From assembly GCA_018136815.1 (NCBI GenBank), contig JADDIW010000130.1, forward strand, positions 1 to 64,000: a stretch of 64,000 bases of DNA, in the 5' to 3' direction. Numbering within the stretch: the stretch's first letter is position 1; each line of letters opens with the position of its first letter. The notes beneath the pieces were generated by a model. It saw only the letters and a list, made by a program, of their open reading frames with translations, ran no database searches and had not been told where the DNA came from. Of this stretch, positions 46,301 through 57,448 are shown piece after piece. The position numbers and the translations under genes were made by a program. This DNA comes from Isochrysis galbana (taxonomy: Eukaryota; Haptophyta; Isochrysidales; Isochrysidaceae).

Positions 46301-49300
46301 CGCTGATCCGGCCGCAGTGGGTGCTCACCGCCGCCCACTGCACAACGGATGGCGTCGGTCAGGTCGTCGTCGGGATGCACAGCAAGACGTCCGCTGACAG
46401 TTGCAAGCAAACGCGAGAAGTTGTTCAGATCATCAACTACCCTGGGTACAATAGCGCCACGTCCGAGGGCGATGTGGCGCTCTTGGAGCTCGACTCTCCT
46501 GTCGACGCGTACGCGCCGATCGACGCGCTCGACGGCTTTGGCGCGGCGCCACAGCACAAGGCTGCCGGCGAGGTGCTGACGGTCGCCGGCTGGGGCACCC
46601 TTTCTTCCGGCGGCAGCACGCCCGACGTGCCGATGGAGGTCGACGTGCCGGTCGTGAGCAATGCCGACTGCGACGCGGCGTACGGTGGTGGTTCGATCTT
46701 TGACGACATGATCTGCGCGGGCCTGCTGGGCGAGGGCGGCAAGGACTCGTGCCAGGGCGACTCTGGCGGCCCCCTCTTCGCAACGATGGCGAACGGCGAT
46801 TATGTGCTTACGGGCGTCGTGAGCTGGGGCTACGGCTGCGCTGATGCTCGGTGGCCTGGCGTGTACGCGCGCGTCTCGGCCTTCGAGGAGTTCGTGTGCT
46901 CGAACGCGGGCGTGTGCGGGTCATTGCTTCCGCCGTCTCTTTCACCGCCCGTCGCGACGCCCGCTCCGCCACCTTCACCAGTGTCGCCCTCGGCCTGCTC
47001 GAATGAGTGCATCGGGAACGCAGACTACGCGTCCGACGGCATCTGCGATGACGGCGGCCCTGGCGGCGATTACTCGGCTTGCGAGTACGGGACGGACTGC
47101 GCAGACTGCGGCCCGCGGCCGTTCTTGCCGCCGTCGCCGCCATCAATTCAATCGCCACCCGCCGCATGCATCACCCAGACGGTGCCGCCCGTGCGCCGCG
47201 GCCCGGAGGAGCGCATCGTGGGTGGTGTGGAGGTCGACCCGCCGCGCAAGTACCAGTGGCTCGTCTCGCTCCAGACCGATTCAGGCTTCCACTTTTGCGG
47301 CGGCACGCTGATCCGGCCGCAGTGGGTCCTCACCGCCGCCCACTGCACAACGAATGGCGTCGGTCAGGTCGTCGTCGGGATGCACAGCAAGACGTCCGCT
47401 GACAGTTGCAAGCAAACGCGAGAAGTTGTTCAGATCATCAACTACCCTGGGTACAATAGCGCCACGTCCGAGGGCGATGTGGCGCTCTTGGAGCTCGACT
47501 CTCCTGTCGACGCGTACGCGCCGATCGACGCGCTCGACGGCTTTGGCGCGGCGCCACAGCACGAGGCTGCCGGCGAGGTGCTGACGGTCGCCGGCTGGGG
47601 CACCCTTTCTTCCGGCGGCAGCACGCCCGACGTGCCGATGGAGGTCGACGTGCCGGTCGTGAGCAATGCCGACTGCGACGCGGCGTACGGTGGTGGTTCG
47701 ATCTTTGACGACATGATCTGCGCGGGCCTGCTGGGCGAGGGCGGCAAGGACTCGTGCCAGGGCGACTCTGGCGGCCCCCTCTTCGCAACGATGGCGAACG
47801 GCGATTATGTGCTTACGGGCGTCGTGAGCTGGGGCTACGGCTGCGCTGATGCTCGGTGGCCTGGCGTGTACGCGCGCGTCTCGGCCTTCGAGGAGTTCGT
47901 GTGCTCGAACGCGGGCGTGTGCGGGTCATTGCTTCCGCCGTCTCTTTCACCGCCCGTCGCGACGCCCGCTCCGCCACCTTCACCAGTGTCGCCCTCGGCC
48001 TGCTCGAATGAGTGCATCGGGAACGCAGACTACGCGTCCGACGGCATCTGCGATGACGGCGGCCCTGGCGGCGATTACTCGGCTTGCGAGTACGGGACGG
48101 ACTGCGCAGACTGCGGCCCGCGGCCGCTTTCGCCGCCGTCGCCGCCATCAATTCAATCGCCACCCGCCGCATGCATCACCCAGACGGTGCCGCCCGTGCG
48201 CCGCGGCCCGGAGGAGCGCATCGTGGGTGGTGTGGAGGTCGACCCGCCGCGCAAGTACCAGTGGCTCGTCTCGCTCCAGACCGATTCAGGCTTCCACTTT
48301 TGCGGCGGCACGCTGATCCGGCCGCAGTGGGTGCTCACCGCCGCCCACTGCACAACGGATGGCGTCGGTCAGGTCGTCGTCGGGATGCACAGCAAGACGT
48401 CCGCTGACAGTTGCAAGCAAACGCGAGAAGTTGTTCAGATCATCAACTACCCTGGGTACAATAGCGCCACGTCCGAGGGCGATGTGGCGCTCTTGGAGCT
48501 CGACTCTCCTGTCGACGCGTACGCGCCGATCGACGCGCTCGACGGCTTTGGCGCGGCGCCACAGCACGAGGCTGCCGGCGAGGTGCTGACGGTCGCCGGC
48601 TGGGGCACCCTTTCTTCCGGCGGCAGCACGCCCGACGTGCCGATGGAGGTCGACGTGCCGGTCGTGAGCAATGCCGACTGCGACGCGGCGTACGGTGGTG
48701 GTTCGATCTTTGACGACATGATCTGCGCGGGCCTGCTGGGCGAGGGCGGCAAGGACTCGTGCCAGGGCGACTCTGGCGGCCCCCTCTTCGCAACGATGGC
48801 GAACGGCGATTATGTGCTTACGGGCGTCGTGAGCTGGGGCTACGGCTGCGCTGATGCTCGGTGGCCTGGCGTGTACGCGCGCGTCTCGGCCTTCGAGGAG
48901 TTCGTGTGCTCGAACGCGGGCGTGTGCGGGTCATTGCTTCCGCCGTCTCTTTCACCGCCCGTCGCGACGCCCGCTCCGCCACCTTCACCAGTGTCGCCCT
49001 CGGCCTGCTCGAATGAGTGCATCGGGAACGCAGACTACGCGTCCAACGGCATCTGCGATGACGGCGGCCCTGGCGGCGATTACTCGGCTTGCGAGTACGG
49101 GACGGACTGCGCAGACTGCGGCCCGCGGCCGTTCTTGCCGCCGTCGCCGCCATCAATTCAATCGCCACCCGCCGCATGCATCACCCAGACGGTGCCGCCC
49201 GTGCGCCGCGGCCCGGAGGAGCGCATCGTGGGTGGTGTGGAGGTCGACCCGCCGCGCAAGTACCAGTGGCTCGTCTCGCTCCAGACCGATTCAGGCTTCC

Positions 49301-51915
49301 ACTTTTGCGGCGGCACGCTGATCCGGCCGCAGTGGGTGCTCACCGCCGCCCACTGCACAACGGATGGCGTCGGTCAGGTCGTCGTCGGGATGCACAGCAA
49401 GACGTCCGCTGACAGTTGCAAGCAAACGCGAGAAGTTGTTCAGATCATCAACTACCCTGGGTACAATAGCGCCACGTCCGAGGGCGATGTGGCGCTCTTG
49501 GAGCTCGACTCTCCTGTCGACGCGTACGCGCCGATCGACGCGCTCGACGGCTTTGGCGCGGCGCCACAGCACGAGGCTGCCGGCGAGGTGCTGACGGTCG
49601 CCGGCTGGGGCACCCTTTCTTCCGGCGGCAGCACGCCCGACGTGCCGATGGAGGTCGACGTGCCGGTCGTGAGCAATGCCGACTGCGACGCGGCGTACGG
49701 TGGTGATTCGATCTTTGACGACATGATCTGCGCGGGCCTGCTGGGCGAGGGCGGCAAGGACTCGTGCCAGGGCGACTCTGGCGGCCCCCTCTTCGCAACG
49801 ATGGCGAACGGCGATTATGTGCTTACGGGCGTCGTGAGCTGGGGCTACGGCTGCGCTGATGCTCGGTGGCCTGGCGTGTACGCGCGCGTCTCGGCCTTCG
49901 AGGAGTTCGTGTGCTCGAACGCGGGCGTGTGCGGGTCATTGCTTCCGCCGTCTCTTTCACCGCCCGTCGCGACGCCCGCTCCGCCACCTTCACCAGTGTC
50001 GCCCTCGGCCTGCTCGAATGAGTGCATCGGGAACGCAGACTACGCGTCCAACGGCATCTGCGATGACGGCGGCCCTGGCGGCGATTACTCGGCTTGCGAG
50101 TACGGGACGGACTGCGCAGACTGCGGCCCGCGGCCGCTTTCGCCGCCGTCGCCGCCATCAATTCAATCGCCACCCGCCGCATGCATCACCCAGACGGTGC
50201 CGCCCGTGCGCCGCGGCCCGGAGGAGCGCATCGTGGGTGGTGTGGAGGTCGACCCGCCGCGCAAGTACCAGTGGCTCGTCTCGCTCCAGACCGATTCAGG
50301 CTTCCACTTTTGCGGCGGCACGCTGATCCGGCCGCAGTGGGTCCTCACCGCCGCCCACTGCACAACGGATGGCGTCGGTCAGGTCGTCGTCGGGATGCAC
50401 AGCAAGACGTCCGCTGACAGTTGCAAGCAAACGCGAGAAGTTGTTCAGATCATCAACTACCCTGGGTACAATAGCGCCACGTCCGAGGGCGATGTGGCGC
50501 TCTTGGAGCTCGACTCTCCTGTCGACGCGTACGCGCCGATCGACGCGCTCGACGGCTTTGGCGCGGCGCCACAGCACGAGGCTGCCGGCGAGGTGCTGAC
50601 GGTCGCCGGCTGGGGCACCCTTTCTTCCGGCGGCAGCACGCCCGACGTGCCGATGGAGGTCGACGTGCCGGTCGTGAGCAATGCCGACTGCGACGCGGCG
50701 TACGGTGGTGGTTCGATCTTTGACGACATGATCTGCGCGGGCCTGCTGGGCGAGGGCGGCAAGGACTCGTGCCAGGGCGACTCTGGCGGCCCCCTCTTCG
50801 CAACGATGGCGAACGGCGATTATGTGCTTACGGGCGTCGTGAGCTGGGGCTACGGCTGCGCTGATGCTCGGTGGCCTGGCGTGTACGCGCGCGTCTCGGC
50901 CTTCGAGGAGTTCGTGTGCTCGAACGCGGGCGTGTGCGGGTCATTGCTTCCGCCGTCTCTTTCACCGCCCGTCGCGACGTCCGCTCCGCCACCTTCTTTG
51001 ACTCCCCCGCCCTCGCCACCGCCACCTTCGCCACCCTCCCCTCCTCCATCACCCCCACCTGCCAAACCTCTCGCAGTCGGTCTCGAGGGCAAAGCTGAAA
51101 GTCCGGCTGGCCGGCGTGTACGTGCACGCATGATTTTGGACGCCTCGAATCTCGCCGGTAATTCTGTCGATCCAATTTATGACGCTCTCCAAGACAATGA
51201 GAGCACCGCGCAGATTTACCTTGTGGATGAAATCACTGGAAGCAGACTCGACAGCGACATATTGGTTCCATTTTGTTTCACGCCTTGCGAGGTTGGTGAG
51301 GGTGCAACTTCCACGACGCTTTCGCTGTTGGGTCCTGTTGGCAGAGGAGAGCTGGTGCGCACGTTGCCTCTCATCTCTGACGCCAATCAGACGCAGGCAG
51401 AGGCAAATGGCAATCTGGACATTGTGACTTACACCTATGCTTACGAGCTTATCGTTGAGCTCCACAGCGCTCGCATCGTGCCGAAGGGCCAAAGTTTGGA
51501 AGAAACCGCATCATTTCTTGAAGCAGATTTCACGCGGAAAGTTACGGACATGGCCAGCGGATTGGGACTTGGACTCATATCGACATCAACCCGGGTCATT
51601 TTCCCACCGAGGCCACCACCGGCATTACCACCCTGGCCTCCCTCGCCACCGCCGCCCTTGTCGCCACCGCCTTCACCGCCGCCGCCCACATCCCCTCTAG
51701 CGTTCTCGCCAACGCCATCACCTCCACCACCTTCATTTCCACCGTTTCGCCCTTCTTTTCCTCGTTTATTGCCACTTTCACCGCCACCTGCATCGCCTCC
51801 CCAACTCCCCGTCGGTGCTCCGGCACGCCCACCACTACCACCCTCCCCTCAGCCACCGTCCTCGGCTCCCTCGCCTCGCACGGACCCATTCGGATCGTTT
51901 TCTACTTGTCTGTGA
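43346..51915 (+). CDS. Poly-trypsin / M11 metalloprotease, locus C (six trypsin domains)
   Basis: Exons 43346-44328 and 44466-51915 (intron 137 nt) give 2810 residues. The signal peptide is shorter than in A and B (starts MRGLLALLV). The M11 domain carries the same HEFGHNLGLYH motif. Six trypsin units start with IVGG at 45205, 46210, 47215, 48220, 49225 and 50230; the catalytic triad and Asp189 are visible in every unit. The units have the sequence variant with Tyr in SWGYGC rather than SWGSGC. Six LNR-like modules precede the six trypsins. There is no trailing LNR and no extra Cys-rich module: the array passes through a short Pro/Ser linker directly into the same unrecognised C-terminal domain (about 51060-51600) and a modest proline-rich tail without PPAHP repeats. 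The first linker (MPPLPDPPSGA...) differs from all others. Confidence 0.9.
44955..50990 (+). repeat. Tandem array of 1005 bp trypsin/LNR units, locus C (6 units)
   Basis: Six units with constant period 1005 bp. Units 2-6 differ by only scattered bases; linkers alternate between a RPLSPPSPPS and a RPFLPPSPPS form, hinting that two-unit blocks were duplicated. Confidence 0.95.
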
Positions 51916-52013
51916 AATCACCACCCATTCTTCACACTCACACTTTCGTATACTATTCACTATTCACTATTCCGTAGCTGATAACAACTATAGTTATAGT
52001 TTCAATGATCCAA

Positions 52014-52735
52014 CTATCAGTAAACTGATAGGGTCATGGAGCGCACGCCGCCTCCCGCCCTCGCTGCCACGGCCCTCGCCGCGAGGATGGACGAAGCTTT
52101 CATGGACACGCCGCTGTCGCCGAAGCGACCGCGCCAGGACGACCACCCACACTCCAAACCAAGCCTCAGGTAGTGCACCGAGGCCAGACCCCGGAAACCA
52201 AAGAAAAAGGAACGAAGGGGGGCAGGGGAAGAGGTGGAGGAAGGGAAGATAAGGGCGGTGGAAGTAGAGACCCAATAGGTGTGTAGCCCTGAGCCCTGAA
52301 TCTACAGATATTTTTTTTTAGTTTCAATGATGCCGCCCCCCTCCCAGCCCCCCGCAGTCACGACGCCCCAACGGGGCCGCCCCAAGCCGCCGAAGCACTC
52401 GCAGCGCAGGCCGCTGTCCCAACCTGTTGCGGGTAGGGGGGGTTTCCTTGTCGCATCCGCGATCGACTTCAAGGTCGTTTGCCTTCATTTGGTACCCCTC
52501 GTTTCCAAATACGCGATGCGCCGGCACAAAAAAAAATCTTCTAGTATTTGAGCAAAGGCACCCACCTCACAGTGCTCAACCATGTCTATAAATGGAATGT
52601 CGCCTGATGATGTAGTAGTACGCAAGCGATTGCAATGGATCATAAGAAAGATGGACGAGAACTTCAAAAAATTCATCACACCTCTCTTTCCGCCATATGC
52701 CAATTCTTTTTTAAATTATTAATGTTATATCCTAG
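52014..52735 (+). mobile_element. Damaged copy of stem-loop/MER element
   Basis: Hairpin 52014-52031, ORF A start at 52036 (MERTPPPALAATALAARMDE, then MDTPLSPKRP), a LINE-ORF1-like patch (52327-52410), the CTGTTGCGGGTAGGGGGG junction, and ORF B start at 52582 (MSINGMSPDDVVV) that stops after 47 codons. Confidence 0.65.
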
Positions 52736-53543
52736 CCAACCCCACTAGCTAATTGGACACAACTTTTCAATCCCGGAATCCCGCCATGCCTGACGAGCCA
52801 GGTGTCCGAATGGTACCGGGGGGAGGGGGCACTGCCCCCTCCCCTCGATATTTGTCCTCCCCCCAGTGCATGCACCGACCCTGCGCACCCCAGCACACCC
52901 TCTCCTCGAGGCCACGCTGGGGGAAAACCCCTTTCGGGTAAAACAACGCAAGGGGGGGGGGGGGGCACTCGTGAGTTTAGGGGCCTAGAGCGCTAATCTC
53001 CCTCGCGCAGGCGAGTGGCCGCGACGAGCCGCGGCCCTTCCCTCCTGGCTCTGGCGCCCCCGTCTTCTCTTACCCAAATAGTTCGAGAAGACACGTAAAC
53101 ACCGGAGGGGAGACCGGGGAGAGCTGCCGCTCCCCCCTCCCCTCCCTCTTCCCTTTTCCTCCTCTCTTCCCTGCGGCGGGGGCCCATGGCGCGCGCTTGC
53201 GGCCCCTCTCCAGGTCCCCAGAATAAAAAATACTACTTACAACTGGGAATATCGGCGGCTGCACTGAGCCGCTGGCCGATGCCGCACGCCGACGCAGGTG
53301 AAGACGCAGGTGAAGATGTCCCAGCAGGCCCTGCAGAGACCCCGGCAGAGCCCGGGGGCGGGCGGGCGGGTCATCTGAGCGCCCCGGCTTGCATTAATGG
53401 TCATGTCTCGGGCCTAGGCTCCTTCAGACGGCGAAGGGGTAGCGTTGCGCACTCCCGGGGTTGCTGGAGTGCTGCAGCGGCAAACTGCGAGGATGCTGCT
53501 GAGGCCGTAGAGGTCGCCAGTCGAGCGTCTTCTCCGTGAAGGT
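52736..53543. other. Intergenic with GC-rich hairpin
   Basis: GGGAGGGGGCA and its complement form a tight hairpin near 52821-52845; a G run is at about 52952-52964. No gene recognised. Confidence 0.45.
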
Positions 53544-54395
53544 GTGGCAGAAAGTCTCCACTTGACAAGAAAGCTGTTCATCCGGGTAGGAGAAGAGGTG
53601 TTCACCCAGCACCTCCAAATCAATGTGCCCGCCAGAGGCGGTTGGCACCTGGCCAACCTTCATCAGGAGTTGCACGTCACTTGGGGTGCCCGCGGTGCCG
53701 CGCACGTAATGCCGAAAGATATTGCCGAGGCGGCGCAGCTTGTTCTGCGCCCTAGCCGATCGCCTGAGTCTCTAGCTCAGGTGCTCCCTATCCACTTCGA
53801 CGAAATTTGTGTCACACTCAGAGACGTAAGGCGTGACGTCGAGGCCGTGCGGACCGACGGCATCTCGCCTCCTCGTGTCGTGATTATCAGCGAGACGAGT
53901 GGAGTAGTCTCGTCCATGTTTTTGCTTGCTGGCGCTGATGTGGCGACGTGCGATTTGTTTCCGTCCGACGTCGACTACGTTCCGCACTTCGAAGGGGACG
54001 CGGATCTCGTCCAAGACCTCGGATGGGACTTGATTATCGCGCACCCGCCGTGTACCTATCTCTCGAACGCTGGCTTAAGGTGGATCCACTCCAACCCGCA
54101 GCGCATGTCCGATACGATCTCCGCCGCAAAGCAATTCCGCCGTCGCCTGAACGCCAGGGCTCCGTTTCTAGCGGTGGAGAACCCGAAAATGCACCACTAC
54201 GCCAAATCGCTACTCGGGGGTCTCGAAGCTACGCAATATGTCCATCCATGGCAACATGGAACGGGGCACACTAAGGCTACGGGACTCTACCTTTCGCCCA
54301 ACCTTCCTCCGCTCATGCCGACTTGCATTGTTCCTGGTCGCCAGCCTAGCCTATTAGTGATTAGTCGTCCAAAACCCCTGATTACTAGCCGATGA
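53544..54395 (+). CDS. Phage-type cytosine-methylase-like protein
   Basis: A 283-residue frame. The C-terminal half reads DVATCDLFPS...HFEGDA...LGWDLIIAHPPCTYLSNAG, then AVENPKMHHYA, PWQHGTGHTKATGLYL and LPPLMPT. This motif series is characteristic of phage/plasmid proteins related to C5-cytosine methylases (Pro-Cys and Glu-Asn motifs), which lack a standard SAM motif here. The N-terminal half is unrecognised. The first start is uncertain, since upstream frames are also open. It may belong to a mobile element or virus. Confidence 0.55.
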   Translation: MAESLHLTRKLFIRVGEEVFTQHLQINVPARGGWHLANLHQELHVTWGARGAAHVMPKDIAEAAQLVLRPSRSPESLAQVLPIHFDEICVTLRDVRRDVEAVRTDGISPPRVVIISETSGVVSSMFLLAGADVATCDLFPSDVDYVPHFEGDADLVQDLGWDLIIAHPPCTYLSNAGLRWIHSNPQRMSDTISAAKQFRRRLNARAPFLAVENPKMHHYAKSLLGGLEATQYVHPWQHGTGHTKATGLYLSPNLPPLMPTCIVPGRQPSLLVISRPKPLITSR

Positions 54396-54407
54396 ATAGC
54401 TTAGAGG

Positions 54408-54425
54408 CTATTAATCGATTAATAG
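54408..54425. repeat. 18 bp perfect palindrome
   Basis: CTATTAATCGATTAATAG lies between the methylase-like ORF and the transposase. Confidence 0.7.
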
Positions 54426-54488
54426 CTTTAACCGAGCCCTAGCCTTGGCGTAGTTGGTAAGTCGACAAAGCCCGCTCTCACAGATGCC

Positions 54489-55301
54489 ATGCGCGCATCC
54501 CGTCTTGCATGGGCAGAGGCAAACCTACACAACAATTGGGACCTGCATGTGGACCTCGATGAAAAGTGGTTCTATGTGTACACTCATAGCGGTAAGTTGA
54601 AGCTGCCACCTGGCGTCAAGAAGCCAAAACAAAGACTGGCATCTAAGCGGTTCATTGGAAAAGTGATGCTGTTGTGTGCGATCGCTCGTCCTTGTGCGGA
54701 ACACAACTTTGATGGGTTGGTGGGCATTTGGCGTGTGTGTGAGCGTGTGCCTGCCAAGCGCGGCGACAAGCGAACAGGTTTGAAAAGGGGCGATTTGAGA
54801 ACGATAGATGTGTCGATGGATGCGGACAAATTCGAATCTATGATGAGAGAGCAGGTGATACCGGCAGTGCGACAGAAGCTTCGTTGGGCGTCTCGCGTCT
54901 TCATCCAAATGGATAACGCGACTCCCCACAAAAGCAAGAGCAAGAACCCCAAGGAAACTTTAGAGGCTCGCCTTAAAGGTGTACTCAAAGCTCCTCGCGT
55001 GCACAACCGTCGTGCTGGCCCAGAGATTGTTTTGTTTCCGCAAGTGGCGAACTCCCCCGACACGAACGCCTGTGATCTGGGGTTCTTCAAGTCGCTAGAC
55101 TCACGGTTGCCCAGGTGTCGCAACTTCAATTTGGACAAATTCACCGAGCAGTGTGAGCAAGCATTCAATGAATACCCCTCTGAGAAACTTAGTGCTCTCT
55201 TCAATACCAAAAGCATGGTGTTGGCGCGCATCGTTGAGGTGGATGGATCGAATGAATATGATTTGCCACACTGCCGTGATGTGCTCGAGGACACTGAATA
55301 G
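54489..55301 (+). CDS. Mariner-like transposase (plant type), N-terminally truncated
   Basis: 270 residues. Catalytic-region motifs are visible: VDLDEKWFY (first Asp), FIQMDNATPH (second Asp) and NSPDTNACDLGFF (third Asp), the last as in plant DD39D mariner-like elements. The second-to-third Asp spacing here is about 60 residues. A start near the DEKWF motif means the helix-turn-helix DNA-binding half is missing. No terminal repeats were found. All three acidic residues seem intact. Confidence 0.75.
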   Translation: MRASRLAWAEANLHNNWDLHVDLDEKWFYVYTHSGKLKLPPGVKKPKQRLASKRFIGKVMLLCAIARPCAEHNFDGLVGIWRVCERVPAKRGDKRTGLKRGDLRTIDVSMDADKFESMMREQVIPAVRQKLRWASRVFIQMDNATPHKSKSKNPKETLEARLKGVLKAPRVHNRRAGPEIVLFPQVANSPDTNACDLGFFKSLDSRLPRCRNFNLDKFTEQCEQAFNEYPSEKLSALFNTKSMVLARIVEVDGSNEYDLPHCRDVLEDTE

Positions 55302-55599
55302 AACACCTTTCTTTGTGACCTTGTCTATTGGTGTGAACCACACAGTTGAGAGGAAACAAAATGTTGGTGTCAAGCCCCAATGTACCCTCTCCCCTCTCAT
55401 GTCCTTGGCGGGGCTCCAATGTTAGTGTCTAGCTAACTATACACTGTTTTAAGCCTCCCTGACGTCTGAGTAATGGAACGGAGGTAGTAGAAGATAGAAG
55501 CGTGGCCCGGGGTGTTCTTTTTTCTCTCTCTCTCCCGGCGGGGGGTTTTGTTTTCAACCCCCCCCCCCTCCGATTTGACCGTGTCTTCTCCGCCAGCGC
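55302..55599. other. Transposon 3' flank
   Basis: No gene seen. Confidence 0.4.
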
Positions 55600-55617
55600 C
55601 TTTAATTTTTGCTCCGC

Positions 55618-55649
<32 letters not shown>

Positions 55650-55656
55650 GTCTCTT

Positions 55657-55687
<31 letters not shown>

Positions 55688-55904
55688 TCTTTTCTCTCTC
55701 TCTCTTCTCTCTCTCTCCCTTTTCCTCTCCATCTCTCTCTCTCTCTCTACCTACCTACTATCTGTCTCTCTGCCTCTGCTTCAGAATCTTTCTTCTTCTT
55801 CTGCGTCCGTCTCTTCTCTCTCCTCTCCATTCTTTCCTCTCTCTTCCCGCGCTCTCCCCCCTCTCTCTCTGCACCCCCCGTCGTCTACTGCTACCTCCTA
55901 CCTA

Positions 55905-55943
<39 letters not shown>

Positions 55944-56140
55944 CCCCGCGTCTTGTCTTCGCTGGCCGATGGCCCCCTTCACCTTTTATCTATTTTCTCT
56001 CTCATCTATTCTCTCACCGCAGCCTCCCACTTGGCCCTCTCTCCCTCTCTCCCTCTCCCTCTCTCTCTCTCTCTCTTCTCTCCCTCCCTCTCCCTCTCTC
56101 CCTCCCTCTCTCTCTTCTCTCTCTTCCCTCTCTTTATTCA
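55600..56140. repeat. CT-rich microsatellite
   Basis: About 540 bp of (TC)n and TCTCCC tracts; open frames here encode only Ser/Leu/Pro and are not genes. Confidence 0.85.
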
Positions 56141-56523
56141 TCTCTCCCTTCTGGGTGGGTGGCTCTCGAGCGCGAGCTCCTCCCCTTGTGTATCAGGAGG
56201 AGAGAATGAGGAGGACCAGAGATTTACATTAGAACCGCAGGAAGAGAGAGAGATCTGGGCGCGTGGGCCACCCACCAAAATTCGATGAGAAAGGGCCACC
56301 ATCATCCCACATCGCCTGCCGTTTCACGTAATTGTACCGCCTCCTCTTCTCCTCTTTCCCCCCTCCTTCTCTCATACCCTCACTTCTGGACTCTCTCCGA
56401 TGGTCTCGCCTTCTTTTCTAACGAACTCACTGCCCAAACACCTCTTACTCTCTCCCCCTCCCTCCCTCTCTTCTCCCTCCCTCCCCCCCTCTCTCTCTCT
56501 CTTCCCTCGCAATCTCAGCTCTA

Positions 56524-57448
56524 ATGGCCAAGGTGCGCTCAGCGCAGAGTGGGAACAGGGGGAATCTCTCCCCTCCCGCCCTCCTTCCTGCGCGATGCCC
56601 AGCGGCTGGGGGGTTGACCACGCGGACCTCCCGGGACCAGGCGACCCCCCTTGCCATTGGATGCGCCCTTCCAGCTCCGCTGGGAAACCCCACAGACCAC
56701 CGAAGGCCTTTGGGCGCCTCAGCGCTGCCGGCAGAGAGAAAGGAGAGAAGGGGAGAGGGGGAAGGTAGAGAGAAGACCGGGGGGAGAGGGCGAGAAGATA
56801 GCGACGATGTGTCTTTCTGTTCTCGCCCCGCATGCGCTCATCCGAGATGAAGAGGAGAGAGGGAGAGAGAAAGGGCTATGTCCCACGCTTGCTGTTGCGA
56901 GAGGCACGGTGGCTGAGCTCTTTCCCTTCCCTCGTGGTCCTCCGCAGCTTCTCTTCCTCCTCATTGGCGTCCTTGCCTCCGTCGTCTCCGGCCTCGTCGT
57001 CGGAACGGCCGCGCGCTCCGCCGTTCGTGCGGAGCAGCCCGCGATGTCTGAGTCGCGCCGCTCAGTGCTCGCTGCTGCTCTCTTCCTGGCTCCCGCTGCC
57101 GCCTCCGCCATGACCATCCCCGGCGTCAACGCCCCTGGCCTCGTTCCCGCCACGAAGAAGTCGGTTGGCCCGAAGCCCGAGTGGGACTCGTTCCGGGACA
57201 CCTCGCACTTCTGGTCGTCGGAGGGGGTGAGAAGCATGCTCGCCCCATCGTACAATCTATCGTCACTGCCCAAACAGCCCGATGTCCTGATTCATGGTGC
57301 CACCCGGAGCTGTCGCTTTGAGCCAGCATGTGCATTCGACAAGCTCACACCCGCCCCGATCCCGCAGATTATGAACTCGGTGCCGAAGGTGAAGGGCATC
57401 GTCACGCCGAAGACGCCGGTTGGCTACGGCGCCCCCCCGAAGAACTAA
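56524..57448 (+). CDS. Probable thylakoid lumen protein (122 aa)
   Basis: Model: 56524-56532, 56948-57226, 57368-57448, all phase 0 with GT-AG borders. The 5' exon (ATG GCC AAG) is inferred. The presequence has a hydrophobic signal (LLFLLIGVLASVVSG), a basic stretch with Ser/Ala, then a twin-Arg-like signal (ESRRSVLAAALFLAPAAASA) ending in AxA: the bipartite-plus-lumen layout of secondary plastids. The mature part is about 60 residues (TIPGVNAPGL...PKPEWDSFRDTSHFW...VGYGAPPKN). It may be a small photosystem subunit, but I cannot name it. Intron 2 (141 nt) is in frame and could also be read through. Confidence 0.55.

Noticed and set aside
44955-50990. CRISPR-like array
   Set aside because: The period is 1005 bp, coding, without spacers; the organism is eukaryotic.
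54440-54470. tRNA gene (A-box TGGCGTAGTTGG)
   Set aside because: No B-box or acceptor stem follows within the needed distance.
55502-56288. ORFs of 200-258 codons in the TC tract
   Set aside because: Ser/Leu/Pro runs produced by a microsatellite in all frames; not proteins.
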